Part shown: in pieces, positions 8,001 to 17,334 of the stretch | How the letters are laid out: every line of letters begins with the position of its first letter | Numbering within the stretch: the first letter of the stretch is position 1 | Origin: Pseudomonas sp. CROZ-RG-20F-R04-15 | GTDB taxonomy: Bacteria; Pseudomonadota; Gammaproteobacteria; Pseudomonadales; Pseudomonadaceae | Assembly (NCBI RefSeq): GCF_022662375.1 | Contig: NZ_JAKNQL010000003.1 | Coordinates: 124,001 to 188,000 of the forward strand | Length of the DNA stretch: 64,000 nt | Reading direction: 5' to 3' | Position numbers and translations under genes: made by a program | Notes under the pieces: model-generated | Database searches by the model: none | Told to the model about the DNA's origin: nothing | Seen by the model: the letters and a program-made list of their open reading frames with translations, nothing else

Positions 8001-11000
8001 GTTGGACCCAGGCGGCCATTGGCCTGCGCCAGATACACCACCGGCACCAGCACCTTTTCGCCATTCACTTCGTGCTCTTCGAGCCAGACGATGTCGTGCG
8101 TCAGCGCGGCGACTTGCTGCGACGTGAGGCCGACGCCGACGGACAGGTTGAGCGCGTCCTTGCTGGCGATGGCGTTGTTCATCAGGTACTTGAACATGCC
8201 CTCGTTAGAGGTCTGGCCGTCGAGGAAGGCCTGACCGGTGCGCGCAGTGACGGCTTGCTGAATCAGGCGCTGCTCGTAGAGACCATCGCCTAGGCGCTTG
8301 GCGCTCTGGTCGGGGTCATAGCCGAGTTTTTCCAGTAGGTAGTCGGAGCTCATGAACGACTTGAGGTCGGTGAGTACCGGGTTGGTTTCGATCAGGTATT
8401 TGTGCGCGTTGGACGGTGCCTTGGTGTCCGGCAGGCCGGTGACGCGGGTCACCGGGCGGTTGTCGATCGAGTCTTTGGCGTCGCTGCCAACGCTCGGCGT
8501 GCGACGGAATGTATCGACTGCGCGGGTGCTGTCGGAGACCTGAGCCGGCGCGTCAATAAACAGATTGCGCGGGCCGCCAGTGGTCGCGACGGCCACATGG
8601 TCCTGAGCACTGATCGCGCCACTGCCGACAGTCCAGGTCGGCGCTGGGCCGTTGCCGGACGACGCGGTGCTGCTGCCCTGCCCGCTCAAACGAAACAGGC
8701 CGTTTTCACCGGTGGGCAGGGAGAAGCCCGGCAAGCTCAGCGGATTGACTTGCTGCTGCGCGAGGTCTGGTGGCAGCTGGCTATTGATACGGATAACCGT
8801 GGTGCCACTGCTGCCGACTTTGGTGTCGGCAACTTTGTTGGTTCCGCCAGTTGAGCCGTAGTCCTCATGGATAACGGCGTTTTCAATGGTCCGAGTGGCC
8901 GTGATCGCGACTTTGCCGCCTGCCTGGATAACCGCATTGCGACCGGCAACAGTGTTCGCGCCGTCCAAGGGACGCTCTTTATCATCGGTCAGCGTGAACC
9001 CCTGCAATCTGGTGGGCATTTCCACGAGGTTGTTGGGGTCGTATTGGGATTGAGGACTGGTGTTTCCCCATGAATATCCGGACAGGGTCAAGGAGGAGAC
9101 GGACTTGTTGGTTACCGTATCCTTGATTTCGACGACATAGGTCGTGCCGCCATCATGGCCAGGCTCTCGCCCTTTCGCCGATGAAACGACACCTCGGGCA
9201 AAATTCCCGCTGCCGTCGATGTAATAGACGTTCGGAAAGTCCGGGTTATTGCGCTGGTTGTAGCCAATCACCTCAGGCATGAAGACATTGAAAGAGCCAG
9301 AATCAATTGCGCCAGTACGGTAGGTACGGGTGCGCTCGATGCTGCCGCTGACCGCGCCAACGTTCCTCAGGTTATTGGCATTGATGGTGATGTTGCCGGA
9401 AGCGCTGAGCGTACTTTTGCTGTTGAGGAACTCACCGCCGTTGAAGACGAAATCGCCACCGGCAGTCAGCAAGGAAGAGGCCGTGGTGTCGTTGTCCTGA
9501 CCACCCTCGAAGACTTCACGAGCAATGAGATTGACGTCGTAAGTGCCGCCCGAACAATCGCCACACTGAACGGCGATAAACCCGGAAACCAGCTTGCGAT
9601 TCAGGGCAAAGTTTTGGGTACCGTCGTCACCTGACGTGCGGTTGGCGAAGTTGGCAGCGTCGATCTTGAAGGTTTTGCCGCTCTCCATCGAACCTGACAG
9701 GTTCAACACCTGGCTGGCTTGCGCGGTACCGTAACCCTTTATGGTCACGTTACCCAGCCCGTAGAAATCACCGTTCTGGTTAGTGAGATTGCCGACGCTG
9801 AGCGTCATGTCATTGCCGCTGAAAATCAACCCGCGATCGTTGAGCAACGAAGACGTGTTCATGGACAGGTTCTGCGCTGCACCCAGGCTGCCGTAGTTGA
9901 CAACGCTGCCGGCGTTGACGGTCAGATCTTCGCTAGAGGACATGCGTCCCGAATTGAGCAATTGCCCGCCGACACGGAGAGTCGATGTCGCGCCTGCAGC
10001 GAAACTGCCGCCTGCCCCAATGTTCATCTGTGCGACGGTCAGTTCGCTGCCACGCAGGCTGGTCAAGCGGCCGGTGCCCGCATAAACACCGCCCAACTGC
10101 ATGTCGAGGGTGCCATCACTGGCGATGAGTCCGTTGTTGGTCCAGTTGCCGCCCCGGGCCTGCAAAGACTCCGAAGCCAGCAGTTTGCCGCTGGCGCTCT
10201 GGCTGAATTCGCGCACGTTCACGTTCAGGCGACCGGCCTGAATCGCGCTGGTGTTGTTCCAGCTATCGGCATTTAGTTCCAGCAGGCCGCCGGTGACGAT
10301 GCTGCCACCCGCGCCCAGCACATTGGCCGTGGAGATATCGAATTTGCCGCGCCCAACGTGGTTGAGTTGCCCGCCGCTGTTGAGGAAGCTGCCGACCGCC
10401 AAGGTCAAGTCCGTGTTAGCGGTTTCCAGTATGCCATTGCGGTTGTCGAGCAAACTTGCAATCTGAAATTCGGTTTTGCCGGTGGTGCCCAGCGAGCGCA
10501 GGCGCCCGTTCTGGTTATCGAGCGTTCCCGCTTTGACGCTCAGTTGTGTGTCGCTTTCGATGACGCCCGCGCCATTGCTTAGCGCACCACTGAGGCTGAA
10601 ATCGATGCGCTCGGCGGCAATCTGGCCTCCGCTGTTATCGAGGCTTGCGCCGGTAACGCCCAACAGCTTTTTCGCATAAAGCACGCCACTGCCGTTAGTC
10701 AGCGCAGCCGTGGTGATGCTGCTGTCTGCCGCTTGCGCCGAAATGCGCCCGCCGTTGTTGTTCAGGCCCGCCAATGCCGACAGCGTCAGGCTCTGCGCCT
10801 GAATGATGCCACCCTGACGGTTGTTGTTCAGGTCGAAACCGTTGCGCAGGACGCCAACCGTGCGCGCCTCCAAGGCTCCTTTGATGCTGGAAAGCGTGCC
10901 GCCACGGTTATCGATGTTGGCGGCTGTGATCAGCACATCGCCGTTCTGGGCGATGACCTTGCCGCTCTGATTATCGAAGTCGCCGCTGATCTCAAGGGTC

Positions 11001-14000
11001 AGACCGCTATCGGTCTGGATCGAGCCTTTGCCGTTAAGCAGGCGGGCCGCTTTCAGTTGCGCATCGGCATTCTTGCTGTAGATCAGGCCATCGGCCTGGT
11101 TGCTGACGGCGCCCGTGGCGGTGATCAGCAACTGGTCATTGGCGGCAATGGTGCCCTTGTTGCTGTTGTCCAGCGAACCGGTGCGCAGGTCGAGATTTTT
11201 CTGGCTGGCGAGCTGACCGTTCTGGTTGTGCAGATCGGTTACGCCCTTGATCAGCAGCGGGCCGGCAGCCGCGAGTTTACCGGCGTTGTTGTTCAGGTCA
11301 CCGCTCAGGTTAAGGGTGATCGCATCGTTGCTGGCGATCTGTCCGCCGCTGTTGTCGAGGCTTGAAGCCGTGGCATTGATGACCTGCTGCGCATTGATAG
11401 CGCCGCCGATATTGCTGAACGCGGTGCTGACGATATCCAGCGCCGCACCGCTGGCAATCAGGCCGCCCTGATTGTTATTAAGCGCACCGGCCAGCGTCAG
11501 GGTCTGCCCTGCTCCACTGCTGAGGTTGCCCTTGTCGCTGTTATCGAGACTGCCGGCGTTGATGCTCAGATTGCCTTGCGCGACCACCGCGCCCGCGCCG
11601 CTGTTGAGCAGCTTGCCGCTGAGATCAACGCTGACATCGGCGTACTTGCTGGATAGCGTGCCGCTGTCGCGGTTATCGAGGCTGTCGCCGCTGACCGTGA
11701 GCCCTTGCCAGCCGGACAGCAGACCTTTCTGGTTGATCAGATCCGTGCCGCGCACCAACAGTTTTTCACCGCTGATGATTTTACCGGCGCTGTTGTTTAT
11801 CGTTCGGGCGATGAGGTCAAAACCGAGGTTGCTGGAGACTTCGCCGTTCTGGTTACTCAGATCGCGCAGGCGCTTGAGGGTCAGCGGGCCTTTGGCGGTG
11901 AGCAGACCGTTCTGGTTGTCGAGGTCGCCGTTGACCAGATCCACGGTGAGCGATTTGTCACTCAGCAGTCGCCCACCGTTCTGGGTCAACGAGGTCAGTG
12001 TCAGATCAACGTCACCGTTGGCGGAGACTTCGCCATCGTTGCTGGAGTCAAGACCGGTCGCCTTCAGCGTCAGGTTGCCTTTGCTGTTGATCAAACCACT
12101 GTCGCGGTTATTGAGCTCGGCACTGTCGATGTGCAGCGTTTGTGCAGCGCTGATCAGCCCTCTGGCGTCGTTACGCAATTGGCCGTCGACGGTGATGTCC
12201 AGATCGCCACGACTGATCAGGCCACCACCGCCGTTGTTCGCGCTTCCCGCGCGGACATCAATGGAAGCGGCGCCGATCATGCCCTTGACGTTATCCAGTG
12301 CTGCGGCAATGCGCAGAGTCAGGCCCTGATTGCTCAAAAGATTGCCGTTGCCGTTATCCAGACTTTGCGCGGTCAGCGTGAAGGCTTCCGCGCTGGAGAT
12401 CGTGCCGCCCTGGTTGTTGACGCCGTTGAGTTGTTTGAGCAGCAGCGCGCCGGGGGCGTTGATCAAACCGCCGTTGTTCAACTGACCGTGATTCAAATCC
12501 AGGCTAAGACGCGTGTTGCTGAACAGCTTGCCGCCCTGTTGATCGAGACCTGTGACCGAAGCTGTCAGAGCGCCTTGACTACCGATAATGCCGTCACCGG
12601 TATTGGTGACCTGAGCGGCGATGAGGTTCAGGGTGTCGGCACTGCTGAGCAGGCCATTGCTGTTATCGAATGCGCCGGTGGTAACGGTGACTGCACCTTT
12701 ACCGCTGAGCGTGCCCTGCTGACGGTTGTCGAGGCTGCCGCTTTCAATGACGAGTGCACCATCAGTAACAACCTTGCCGCCCTGGTTCTCGATGCCACCA
12801 CGGCTGACCAGTTTCAAATCGGCGGCACTGGAAAGACTGCCCTGGACGTTGTTCATCTGTGCAGTGTCGACCGTCAACGTCGATTCACTGCTGACCTTGC
12901 CCTGAGTGTTATCGAAGGCGTCGTCGGCAGTCAGGTGCATGGTTTGCTGACTGCGCAATTCACCGCCGTTGTTGGCCAGAGTGCGCGCTTGCACAGTCAA
13001 GAGCGTGCCCGCATCGATCAGGCCTTTGTTGCGGTTGAGCACTTCATCGATGGTCAGCTTCAGCGCCTTGCCGGAGAACAGCTTGCCGCCATCGCTGTTG
13101 TCGAGTTTTTTACCGGTGAGCAGCAGATCGCTGTTGGTGCTGATTTCGCCGCCACGGTTATCCATTTCACCCACGGTCAGGGTCATGGCTTTGGTTGAAC
13201 CCAACAGACCGTTTTGACGATTATCAAGTTGACCGGCGTTGAGTTTGAGCACACCGGTGGCGATCAACTTACCGTTCTGGTTGTCGGCGTTCTCTGCCAG
13301 CACGCTGACGTCCGATTTGCCGGCGACGTTGCCGCCACGGTTGTCCAGAATACCCGCCGTAAGCGAGAGCTGACCGTCGGCAATCGCCGTGCCCGACTGA
13401 TTATCCAACGTCTTGTCGGTGGTCAACTGCAACACGCCGCGACTGCTGATCAGGCCTTCGTGGTTATCGAGACTGGCGCTGTGGCTGTCCACAGTGGCGC
13501 CGGAAATCACACCTTTGACGTTGTTCAATGCTTGCGCTATGCGTAGCGTCAAGCCTTGTTGTCCGAGGAGTTGACCATTGCTGTTGTTGAACAGGCCAGT
13601 ATCGATCCGGCTGTTTTGTTTACTGATGATCAGGCCTTTTTGACTGTTGTCCAGGCTTGCACTGTTGACGGCCAATAGGCTATCGGTGCTGATCGAACCT
13701 GCCCGATTCAGCAATACTCCCGCGCTGGTGATCGTGAGCTTGCCGGCACTGCTCAGGTTGCCGGTGCTGTTATCGATACGCCCGGCGTTGAGGGTCAGCG
13801 TGCCTTCACTGCTGATGACGCCGCCAGCATTGGTCAGCGCATCATCAAGCGTAATCACCAAGCCCATGAGACTGCTGAAGTTGCCGCCGCTGTTGTCCAG
13901 CCTTTGGCCGGTCAGGATCGTCGCGCCTTTGGCGGTGATCTCGCCCCTGTTGCGATTGTCGAGCAAGCCACTGACGCGCAGAGTCAGACCACCATCGCTG

Positions 14001-15448
14001 ACCACCGAGCCCGCATCGCGGTTATCGACACTGGCGGCTTTGAGGTCTACCGCCCACCCGGAACCGAGCACGCCATCACGGTTGTCCAGCGCTGCGCTCA
14101 GATCAATATTCAACCCGAGATCGCCAAGAATCTGACCGCTGCGGTTGTCCAGAGCCCCGCCGGTGAGGGCGATGTTTTTTGCACTGAGCAAACCGTTCTG
14201 GTTGTTCAGGGTGGCGGCGTTGACCGTCAGATTACGGCTGGCCAGCAAGCTCTTGCCGGTGTTGTCCAGATGCTGAGCGGTCAGGCTCAGATCGCCGCTG
14301 GCATTGCGGCTGCCGTCGGCGTTGACGCCGGCTTCGATGGTGCCGGCGTTGGTCAGTTGCCCGCCGGCGCTGAGGGTGATGCTGTCGCGGGCCGCGAGGG
14401 TCTGGCGGTTGGTCAGGTTGCCCTGAGTTTGCACGTTGAGCGCGGTGCCTGCATAGATCGCGCTTTGGGTATCGAGGCTGGCAGCCTTGACGTTGACGGC
14501 GCCAGTGGCCGAGGTTTCTGCGAGGCTCAACTGGCCATTGGCGTCGAGCTGAATATCGCCGCCGCTGGCAATCAGTTTGCCGTCAAGTTTCACCCCGACC
14601 CCGGCCTCGGTACCGACCAGTTTGATCGCGCCGGCATACATGCCGCCGAGTGCCGAGGAGTCGATGGCCAGTTGCGGCTTGCTGCTGCCGTCATCAGCAC
14701 GGGCCGTAGCATTCAGAGTTTGTGCGTTGACGTCGTTACGCCCGGCCACAATCGTCAGGTTCTGCGCCTGAATCTCGGCGTTGATCTTCGCGCTGCGGGT
14801 GATGATTTCGAAACGGTCGACGTTGGTCGCGTTGAGGCCCGCGCCCTCGATGGCCACCGAACCCTGATCAACCTGAAAGCGATCCAGCCGACCGTTGTCG
14901 AGCACCGGTTTGCCAGTGGTCAGGGTTACCCGTGGCGAGTTGATAAAACCGCACCCGTTGCAGGTAATGCCATAAGGGTTGGCAACAATGACCCGCGCCG
15001 ACTGGCCCGCCACTTCGGTGTAACCGCGCAACTGGCTCGGATTGCCGCTGATGACTTCGTTGAGAATCGCCTGCGCCGAACCGCTGTTTTTCAGGTTCGG
15101 GTTGTCGATGATGTGCCCGCCCAACTGGGTGAGATTATTCTGCGTCGAGCCGTTGTTGAGGATCAGCCCCTGCGCACCGACGTTGTAATCGTGGAACTGG
15201 TTATGCGACAGGCCGCTGGCATTGGGCGTAGCGATGTTGATGATCGGCACGCCATTGCCGGCGCGATCCAGCGAGGTATTGGGGTTGGCCACGACAATAC
15301 CGTCAGCCTGCGCCCACATCGGTTGCCAGAACATGACATTGGCCAGCAAAAACGCCACCCCGCGCTTGGGCATGCCCAAAAAACGTTCACGGTCTTTTAC
15401 GGCCGCAGAAGGTTGGAGTGCAAGAAAGGCAAACTGGCGAACGTCCAT
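5021..15448 (-). CDS. TpsA/CdiA-like filamentous hemagglutinin exoprotein with hydrophobic C-terminal effector region
   Basis: A 3475-residue exoprotein exported by the TpsB encoded 24 bases upstream. It has an extended signal peptide (1-48) and a TPS domain with NPNL at 116-119, NPYGI at 157-161 and CNGC at 163-166. Degenerate ~20-residue LDN..G repeats run to about 1830. A Cys-containing non-repeat region at about 1880-2150 is a candidate receptor-binding section. More hemagglutinin repeats lead to a DUF637-type pre-toxin region with small-residue hydrophobic stretches at about 2910-3100. The segment NRQLHKEDKD near 3190 sits where other CDI proteins have the VENN boundary, but no VENN motif is present. 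The last ~100 residues contain hydrophobic segments (LTSLLAIFTPAGISVTM and AVTSTVLSIGF). With a membrane immunity gene overlapping the stop codon, I infer a contact-dependent inhibitor acting at the target membrane. A pure adhesin role cannot be excluded. Confidence 0.93.
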   Translation of the reverse strand: MDVRQFAFLALQPSAAVKDRERFLGMPKRGVAFLLANVMFWQPMWAQADGIVVANPNTSLDRAGNGVPIINIATPNASGLSHNQFHDYNVGAQGLILNNGSTQNNLTQLGGHIIDNPNLKNSGSAQAILNEVISGNPSQLRGYTEVAGQSARVIVANPYGITCNGCGFINSPRVTLTTGKPVLDNGRLDRFQVDQGSVAIEGAGLNATNVDRFEIITRSAKINAEIQAQNLTIVAGRNDVNAQTLNATARADDGSSKPQLAIDSSALGGMYAGAIKLVGTEAGVGVKLDGKLIASGGDIQLDANGQLSLAETSATGAVNVKAASLDTQSAIYAGTALNVQTQGNLTNRQTLAARDSITLSAGGQLTNAGTIEAGVNADGSRNASGDLSLTAQHLDNTGKSLLASRNLTVNAATLNNQNGLLSAKNIALTGGALDNRSGQILGDLGLNIDLSAALDNRDGVLGSGWAVDLKAASVDNRDAGSVVSDGGLTLRVSGLLDNRNRGEITAKGATILTGQRLDNSGGNFSSLMGLVITLDDALTNAGGVISSEGTLTLNAGRIDNSTGNLSSAGKLTITSAGVLLNRAGSISTDSLLAVNSASLDNSQKGLIISKQNSRIDTGLFNNSNGQLLGQQGLTLRIAQALNNVKGVISGATVDSHSASLDNHEGLISSRGVLQLTTDKTLDNQSGTAIADGQLSLTAGILDNRGGNVAGKSDVSVLAENADNQNGKLIATGVLKLNAGQLDNRQNGLLGSTKAMTLTVGEMDNRGGEISTNSDLLLTGKKLDNSDGGKLFSGKALKLTIDEVLNRNKGLIDAGTLLTVQARTLANNGGELRSQQTMHLTADDAFDNTQGKVSSESTLTVDTAQMNNVQGSLSSAADLKLVSRGGIENQGGKVVTDGALVIESGSLDNRQQGTLSGKGAVTVTTGAFDNSNGLLSSADTLNLIAAQVTNTGDGIIGSQGALTASVTGLDQQGGKLFSNTRLSLDLNHGQLNNGGLINAPGALLLKQLNGVNNQGGTISSAEAFTLTAQSLDNGNGNLLSNQGLTLRIAAALDNVKGMIGAASIDVRAGSANNGGGGLISRGDLDITVDGQLRNDARGLISAAQTLHIDSAELNNRDSGLINSKGNLTLKATGLDSSNDGEVSANGDVDLTLTSLTQNGGRLLSDKSLTVDLVNGDLDNQNGLLTAKGPLTLKRLRDLSNQNGEVSSNLGFDLIARTINNSAGKIISGEKLLVRGTDLINQKGLLSGWQGLTVSGDSLDNRDSGTLSSKYADVSVDLSGKLLNSGAGAVVAQGNLSINAGSLDNSDKGNLSSGAGQTLTLAGALNNNQGGLIASGAALDIVSTAFSNIGGAINAQQVINATASSLDNSGGQIASNDAITLNLSGDLNNNAGKLAAAGPLLIKGVTDLHNQNGQLASQKNLDLRTGSLDNSNKGTIAANDQLLITATGAVSNQADGLIYSKNADAQLKAARLLNGKGSIQTDSGLTLEISGDFDNQSGKVIAQNGDVLITAANIDNRGGTLSSIKGALEARTVGVLRNGFDLNNNRQGGIIQAQSLTLSALAGLNNNGGRISAQAADSSITTAALTNGSGVLYAKKLLGVTGASLDNSGGQIAAERIDFSLSGALSNGAGVIESDTQLSVKAGTLDNQNGRLRSLGTTGKTEFQIASLLDNRNGILETANTDLTLAVGSFLNSGGQLNHVGRGKFDISTANVLGAGGSIVTGGLLELNADSWNNTSAIQAGRLNVNVREFSQSASGKLLASESLQARGGNWTNNGLIASDGTLDMQLGGVYAGTGRLTSLRGSELTVAQMNIGAGGSFAAGATSTLRVGGQLLNSGRMSSSEDLTVNAGSVVNYGSLGAAQNLSMNTSSLLNDRGLIFSGNDMTLSVGNLTNQNGDFYGLGNVTIKGYGTAQASQVLNLSGSMESGKTFKIDAANFANRTSGDDGTQNFALNRKLVSGFIAVQCGDCSGGTYDVNLIAREVFEGGQDNDTTASSLLTAGGDFVFNGGEFLNSKSTLSASGNITINANNLRNVGAVSGSIERTRTYRTGAIDSGSFNVFMPEVIGYNQRNNPDFPNVYYIDGSGNFARGVVSSAKGREPGHDGGTTYVVEIKDTVTNKSVSSLTLSGYSWGNTSPQSQYDPNNLVEMPTRLQGFTLTDDKERPLDGANTVAGRNAVIQAGGKVAITATRTIENAVIHEDYGSTGGTNKVADTKVGSSGTTVIRINSQLPPDLAQQQVNPLSLPGFSLPTGENGLFRLSGQGSSTASSGNGPAPTWTVGSGAISAQDHVAVATTGGPRNLFIDAPAQVSDSTRAVDTFRRTPSVGSDAKDSIDNRPVTRVTGLPDTKAPSNAHKYLIETNPVLTDLKSFMSSDYLLEKLGYDPDQSAKRLGDGLYEQRLIQQAVTARTGQAFLDGQTSNEGMFKYLMNNAIASKDALNLSVGVGLTSQQVAALTHDIVWLEEHEVNGEKVLVPVVYLAQANGRLGPTGALIAGSDVTLIAGENLDNVGTLKATNNLLATAGKDLVSSGLIEAGNRLDLLATNDIVNKSGGIITGRDVSLTTLKGDVLNTRTITTSANATRFGIQMHDYADNAARIEASNNLTVKAAQDINILGGVMQSGRDMVLNAARDLNISSVQVSNSVYQDAKHNSSDVTQLGAEIDAGGDFKADAKRDINVIASQIDAKRDVTMKAVGDIVITSAADEEHSLSKNKKVTRQEDHVSQVMSGVSAGGDVKLDAGNDLSVISSRVTAGDEAYLAAGDKLEILALQDSDYSLYDKKKKGSFGKLQTKRDEVTKNTHIGSEISAGGDLTLKSKGDQLYQVAELESGKNIILDSGGSITFEGVKDLHQESHEKTNNNAAWVSSKGKGNTDETLRQTHMTAGGIITIKAVEGLKIDIKDVNQQSVSQTIDTMVKADPQLAWLKDAEARGDVDWRLVKEIHESFKYDNSGLGPASQMIIAIVMAAVVGPAVLGALSGTVGTAWAAGIAAVASGAATNASVSFINNGGNLGAVFADVTSSDALQGYVISGLTAGLTSAYLNDLTGIKVDPVTNKVISPPLTTWTGVGQFAGSQVLQGGTSALITKALGGDANVSDVLKTALFNTLAAVSFNLVGDLTKDVIDDGSATKVVIHAMVGGLLAEATGGDFATGALAAGANEALIGYLDNLVKGNPNLLTMSSQIIGVLAGSVQENVTANTLANAAWVTKFATQFNRQLHKEDKDLAAQLAARSGGKYTVEQIEAQLRLSSVNGTNITAATDIVVPSGGIYDTGGNWIDLGNGMYLQNFAPADRDIIAFIKESTGAYSWALSAETGFGSLNDKHDWSKTPSGPGKRDALTGYPLDEDGGYRVPIAIDGKLYTPKFQSCATAECIASGANIDLSDINTLKWIRAANVKMASDVSDLTSLLAIFTPAGISVTMSNTSMAASLLAGYLNDETVTAVTSTVLSIGFERYARSKGVDEITAGRISNALGLAKVWDKLAKGEF

Positions 15449-15472
15449 GTCGGTGTTCTCGGAAAGTTGTTA

Positions 15473-17179
15473 TTAGAGGAAGAAATCCAGACGGAAATAG
15501 ATCGGTGCTTCACGCTCGGTCAACGCGTCCGGGCGCTCCAGGGAATGGGCAAAGGTCACGCTGGCGGCGACGTGCTGACCACGGGCAAACAGGTCCAGCG
15601 AGTTGCTCGACATGCGCCCGTGCTGATCGCCGTTGTAGCGACCGTTCTGGATCACACCCTGGTCGTAACCGAGGCTGGTGCCGTATTCGGAGAACACCGG
15701 TTGCAGCCATTCGATAGTCACCGGACGCGACCAACGCAGATCGTTGCGCCAGTAACCGCCACTGTCACCGGACAGCGACTGGTCCTTGTAACCACGAATC
15801 GACGACGAGCCACCAAGGCTGGTGCGCTGCGGGCTGAACAGCACATCTTCACTGCGCTGGCCGGTCATCAGGCTGCTGAAGCTGAACGACTCGCCCCACA
15901 ACTTGAACGGCTGCAGGTAGCTCAGGGTGGCGGTGTATTTGCGGTAGCGTGCATCAGGCTCGCCGGGGCCGGGATCGTGACTGCCCTGCGCATCGAAGGC
16001 ACCGATGCCCTCTTGCATGCCGGCGTCAAAGTTGACGAAGGCACTGCCGACACGGCGACCGTGGTTGAAGCCGAACTGCGCTTCGCTGATGCGGTTGCTG
16101 CTCAGTTTGAGTTTGCTGTCTTCGATGAAGTTGTTGGTGCGCAGATACGACAGACCCGCGCTGAGCGAGGTCTTGCTGACGGCGTCGCGATGGATCACCC
16201 GCTCGGCGCGCAACTGATGGTTTTCGCTGTCGCCAGTCTGTTTGAAGTTGTAGAGGTTGGCGGCGATTTGCGAGCGATATTCGCTCTGGCTGTAGGTGTA
16301 GCTGAAGGTCCACCAGCCCCACGGCAAGCTGTAATTGAGCATGGCGTTGTTGGAGGTGTGCTGATGATCCGTCATCGCATCGTGACCGCCGCGCAGGCTC
16401 AACTGATCCGCCAGGCCGAGCGGGCTGTCCCAGTCAAACGTGGTGCCCCACTGCTGTTCGCCGGTGCTGCGCTGGCCGTCGTTGTTGCGCGACAGCCCGA
16501 CTCGCCATGGCTTCTGCGGCGTGTTGGTGACCAGCACTTCGCTGCCGCCGACGTTCTGGCCGGGCGCCAGTTCCATTTTTGCCTGATTCGATGGCAGACG
16601 ATTGAGCTGATCGACCATCTGCTCGATCTCGCGCAGGTTGACCAGTTCACCGGTGTTGCCGGGAAAGGCCATGGCCAGTTCGCGCGCCGAGAGCTGGCTG
16701 TTTTCCGCGCCCTTCATGCCTTCCAGTTTGCCTTCGACCACCAGCACTTGCAGATGCCCGGTGGACAGATCCTGCTGCGGCAGATAAGCGCGGCTGGTGA
16801 CCAGGCCTTTCTCGATGTAGTGATCGGTGATGACTTTGAGCAGTTCGTTTAACTGCGGCACGCCCAGGCATTCGCCGATATAGGGTTTGAGCAGGCGGGT
16901 CTTGTCGCGCTCGGAGAGGCTGTCGGCACCTTTGAGCTCGATATCTTTGATCGGGAAACAGCGGGTATCGGTGGGGGCTGCCGGTTGTGCACGCTTGGCG
17001 TCCTTGCCGGGCAGATCCTTGAGTTCCTCAAGGCGTCGCTGCTGCTCTTCGAGCAGGCGGTTCTGGCGGTCACGGATAAGGTCGGTGTCACCGGGAGTGG
17101 GAGCGGCGACGGCAATCTGAAGTGGAGACAGGCACAGCAAAGCTACGCACAACCTCGCCACGAGGGCGGGTGAGGACAT
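15473..17179 (-). CDS. TpsB/CdiB-family outer-membrane two-partner secretion transporter
   Basis: A 568-residue ShlB/FhaC-type Omp85-superfamily transporter. A signal peptide (1-25) is followed by a charged helix (about 34-58, RDRQNRLLEEQQRRLEELK) like the pore-plugging H1 helix. Two POTRA domains lie at about 70-225 and a beta-barrel at about 240-568. The conserved RGY of the L6 loop is seen at about residue 461 (SSIRGYKDQ), and the protein ends in an aromatic-rich strand. It recognises the TPS domain of TpsA in the periplasm and moves the exoprotein to the surface. The ATG at 17179 has GAGGGATC upstream. It is first in the operon, followed 24 bases later by the exoprotein, and has its own promoter block at 17202-17251. 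Confidence 0.96.
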   Translation of the reverse strand: MSSPALVARLCVALLCLSPLQIAVAAPTPGDTDLIRDRQNRLLEEQQRRLEELKDLPGKDAKRAQPAAPTDTRCFPIKDIELKGADSLSERDKTRLLKPYIGECLGVPQLNELLKVITDHYIEKGLVTSRAYLPQQDLSTGHLQVLVVEGKLEGMKGAENSQLSARELAMAFPGNTGELVNLREIEQMVDQLNRLPSNQAKMELAPGQNVGGSEVLVTNTPQKPWRVGLSRNNDGQRSTGEQQWGTTFDWDSPLGLADQLSLRGGHDAMTDHQHTSNNAMLNYSLPWGWWTFSYTYSQSEYRSQIAANLYNFKQTGDSENHQLRAERVIHRDAVSKTSLSAGLSYLRTNNFIEDSKLKLSSNRISEAQFGFNHGRRVGSAFVNFDAGMQEGIGAFDAQGSHDPGPGEPDARYRKYTATLSYLQPFKLWGESFSFSSLMTGQRSEDVLFSPQRTSLGGSSSIRGYKDQSLSGDSGGYWRNDLRWSRPVTIEWLQPVFSEYGTSLGYDQGVIQNGRYNGDQHGRMSSNSLDLFARGQHVAASVTFAHSLERPDALTEREAPIYFRLDFFL

Positions 17180-17201
17180 GTTCGATCCCTCGAGACGAAA
17201 G

Positions 17202-17251
17202 TGACATCAAAATAGTGGCGCGATATTAGATGGCCATCATTTTGACGTCAA
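17202..17251 (-). promoter_or_regulatory. Promoter and operator-like inverted repeat of the tpsB-tpsA operon
   Basis: On the minus strand TTGACG (17251-17246) and TAATAT (17228-17223) are 17 bases apart. Two 12-base arms (17202-17213 and 17239-17250) are inverted repeats matching at 11 of 12 positions. They bracket the -10 box, with one arm over the -35 box and one near the start site (predicted ~17216). This is the layout of a repressor or activator operator. The same block recurs at 18379-18428 and 2314-2363 with identical arm spacing. Confidence 0.85.
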
Positions 17252-17296
17252 ACAATCGTTTCGACCATTTGTCGGGTTTGTAACGAGGAATGTACA

Positions 17297-17317
17297 AACG
17301 GGGCCGTTGCAGCCCCG
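17297..17317 (-). terminator. Probable weak Rho-independent terminator of the lipoprotein pair
   Basis: CGGGGC and GCCCCG arms with a short loop, followed on the minus strand by TTTGT. It lies 18 bases after the stop codon of the 136-residue lipoprotein and before the tpsB promoter. Confidence 0.55.
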
Positions 17318-17334
17318 CAATGCTTCTGAGTGGC

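Noticed and set aside
13904..16852. 982-codon plus-strand frame opposite tpsA and tpsB
   Set aside because: It crosses the tpsB/tpsA junction antisense, has no recognisable domain, and arises from codon bias on the real strand.
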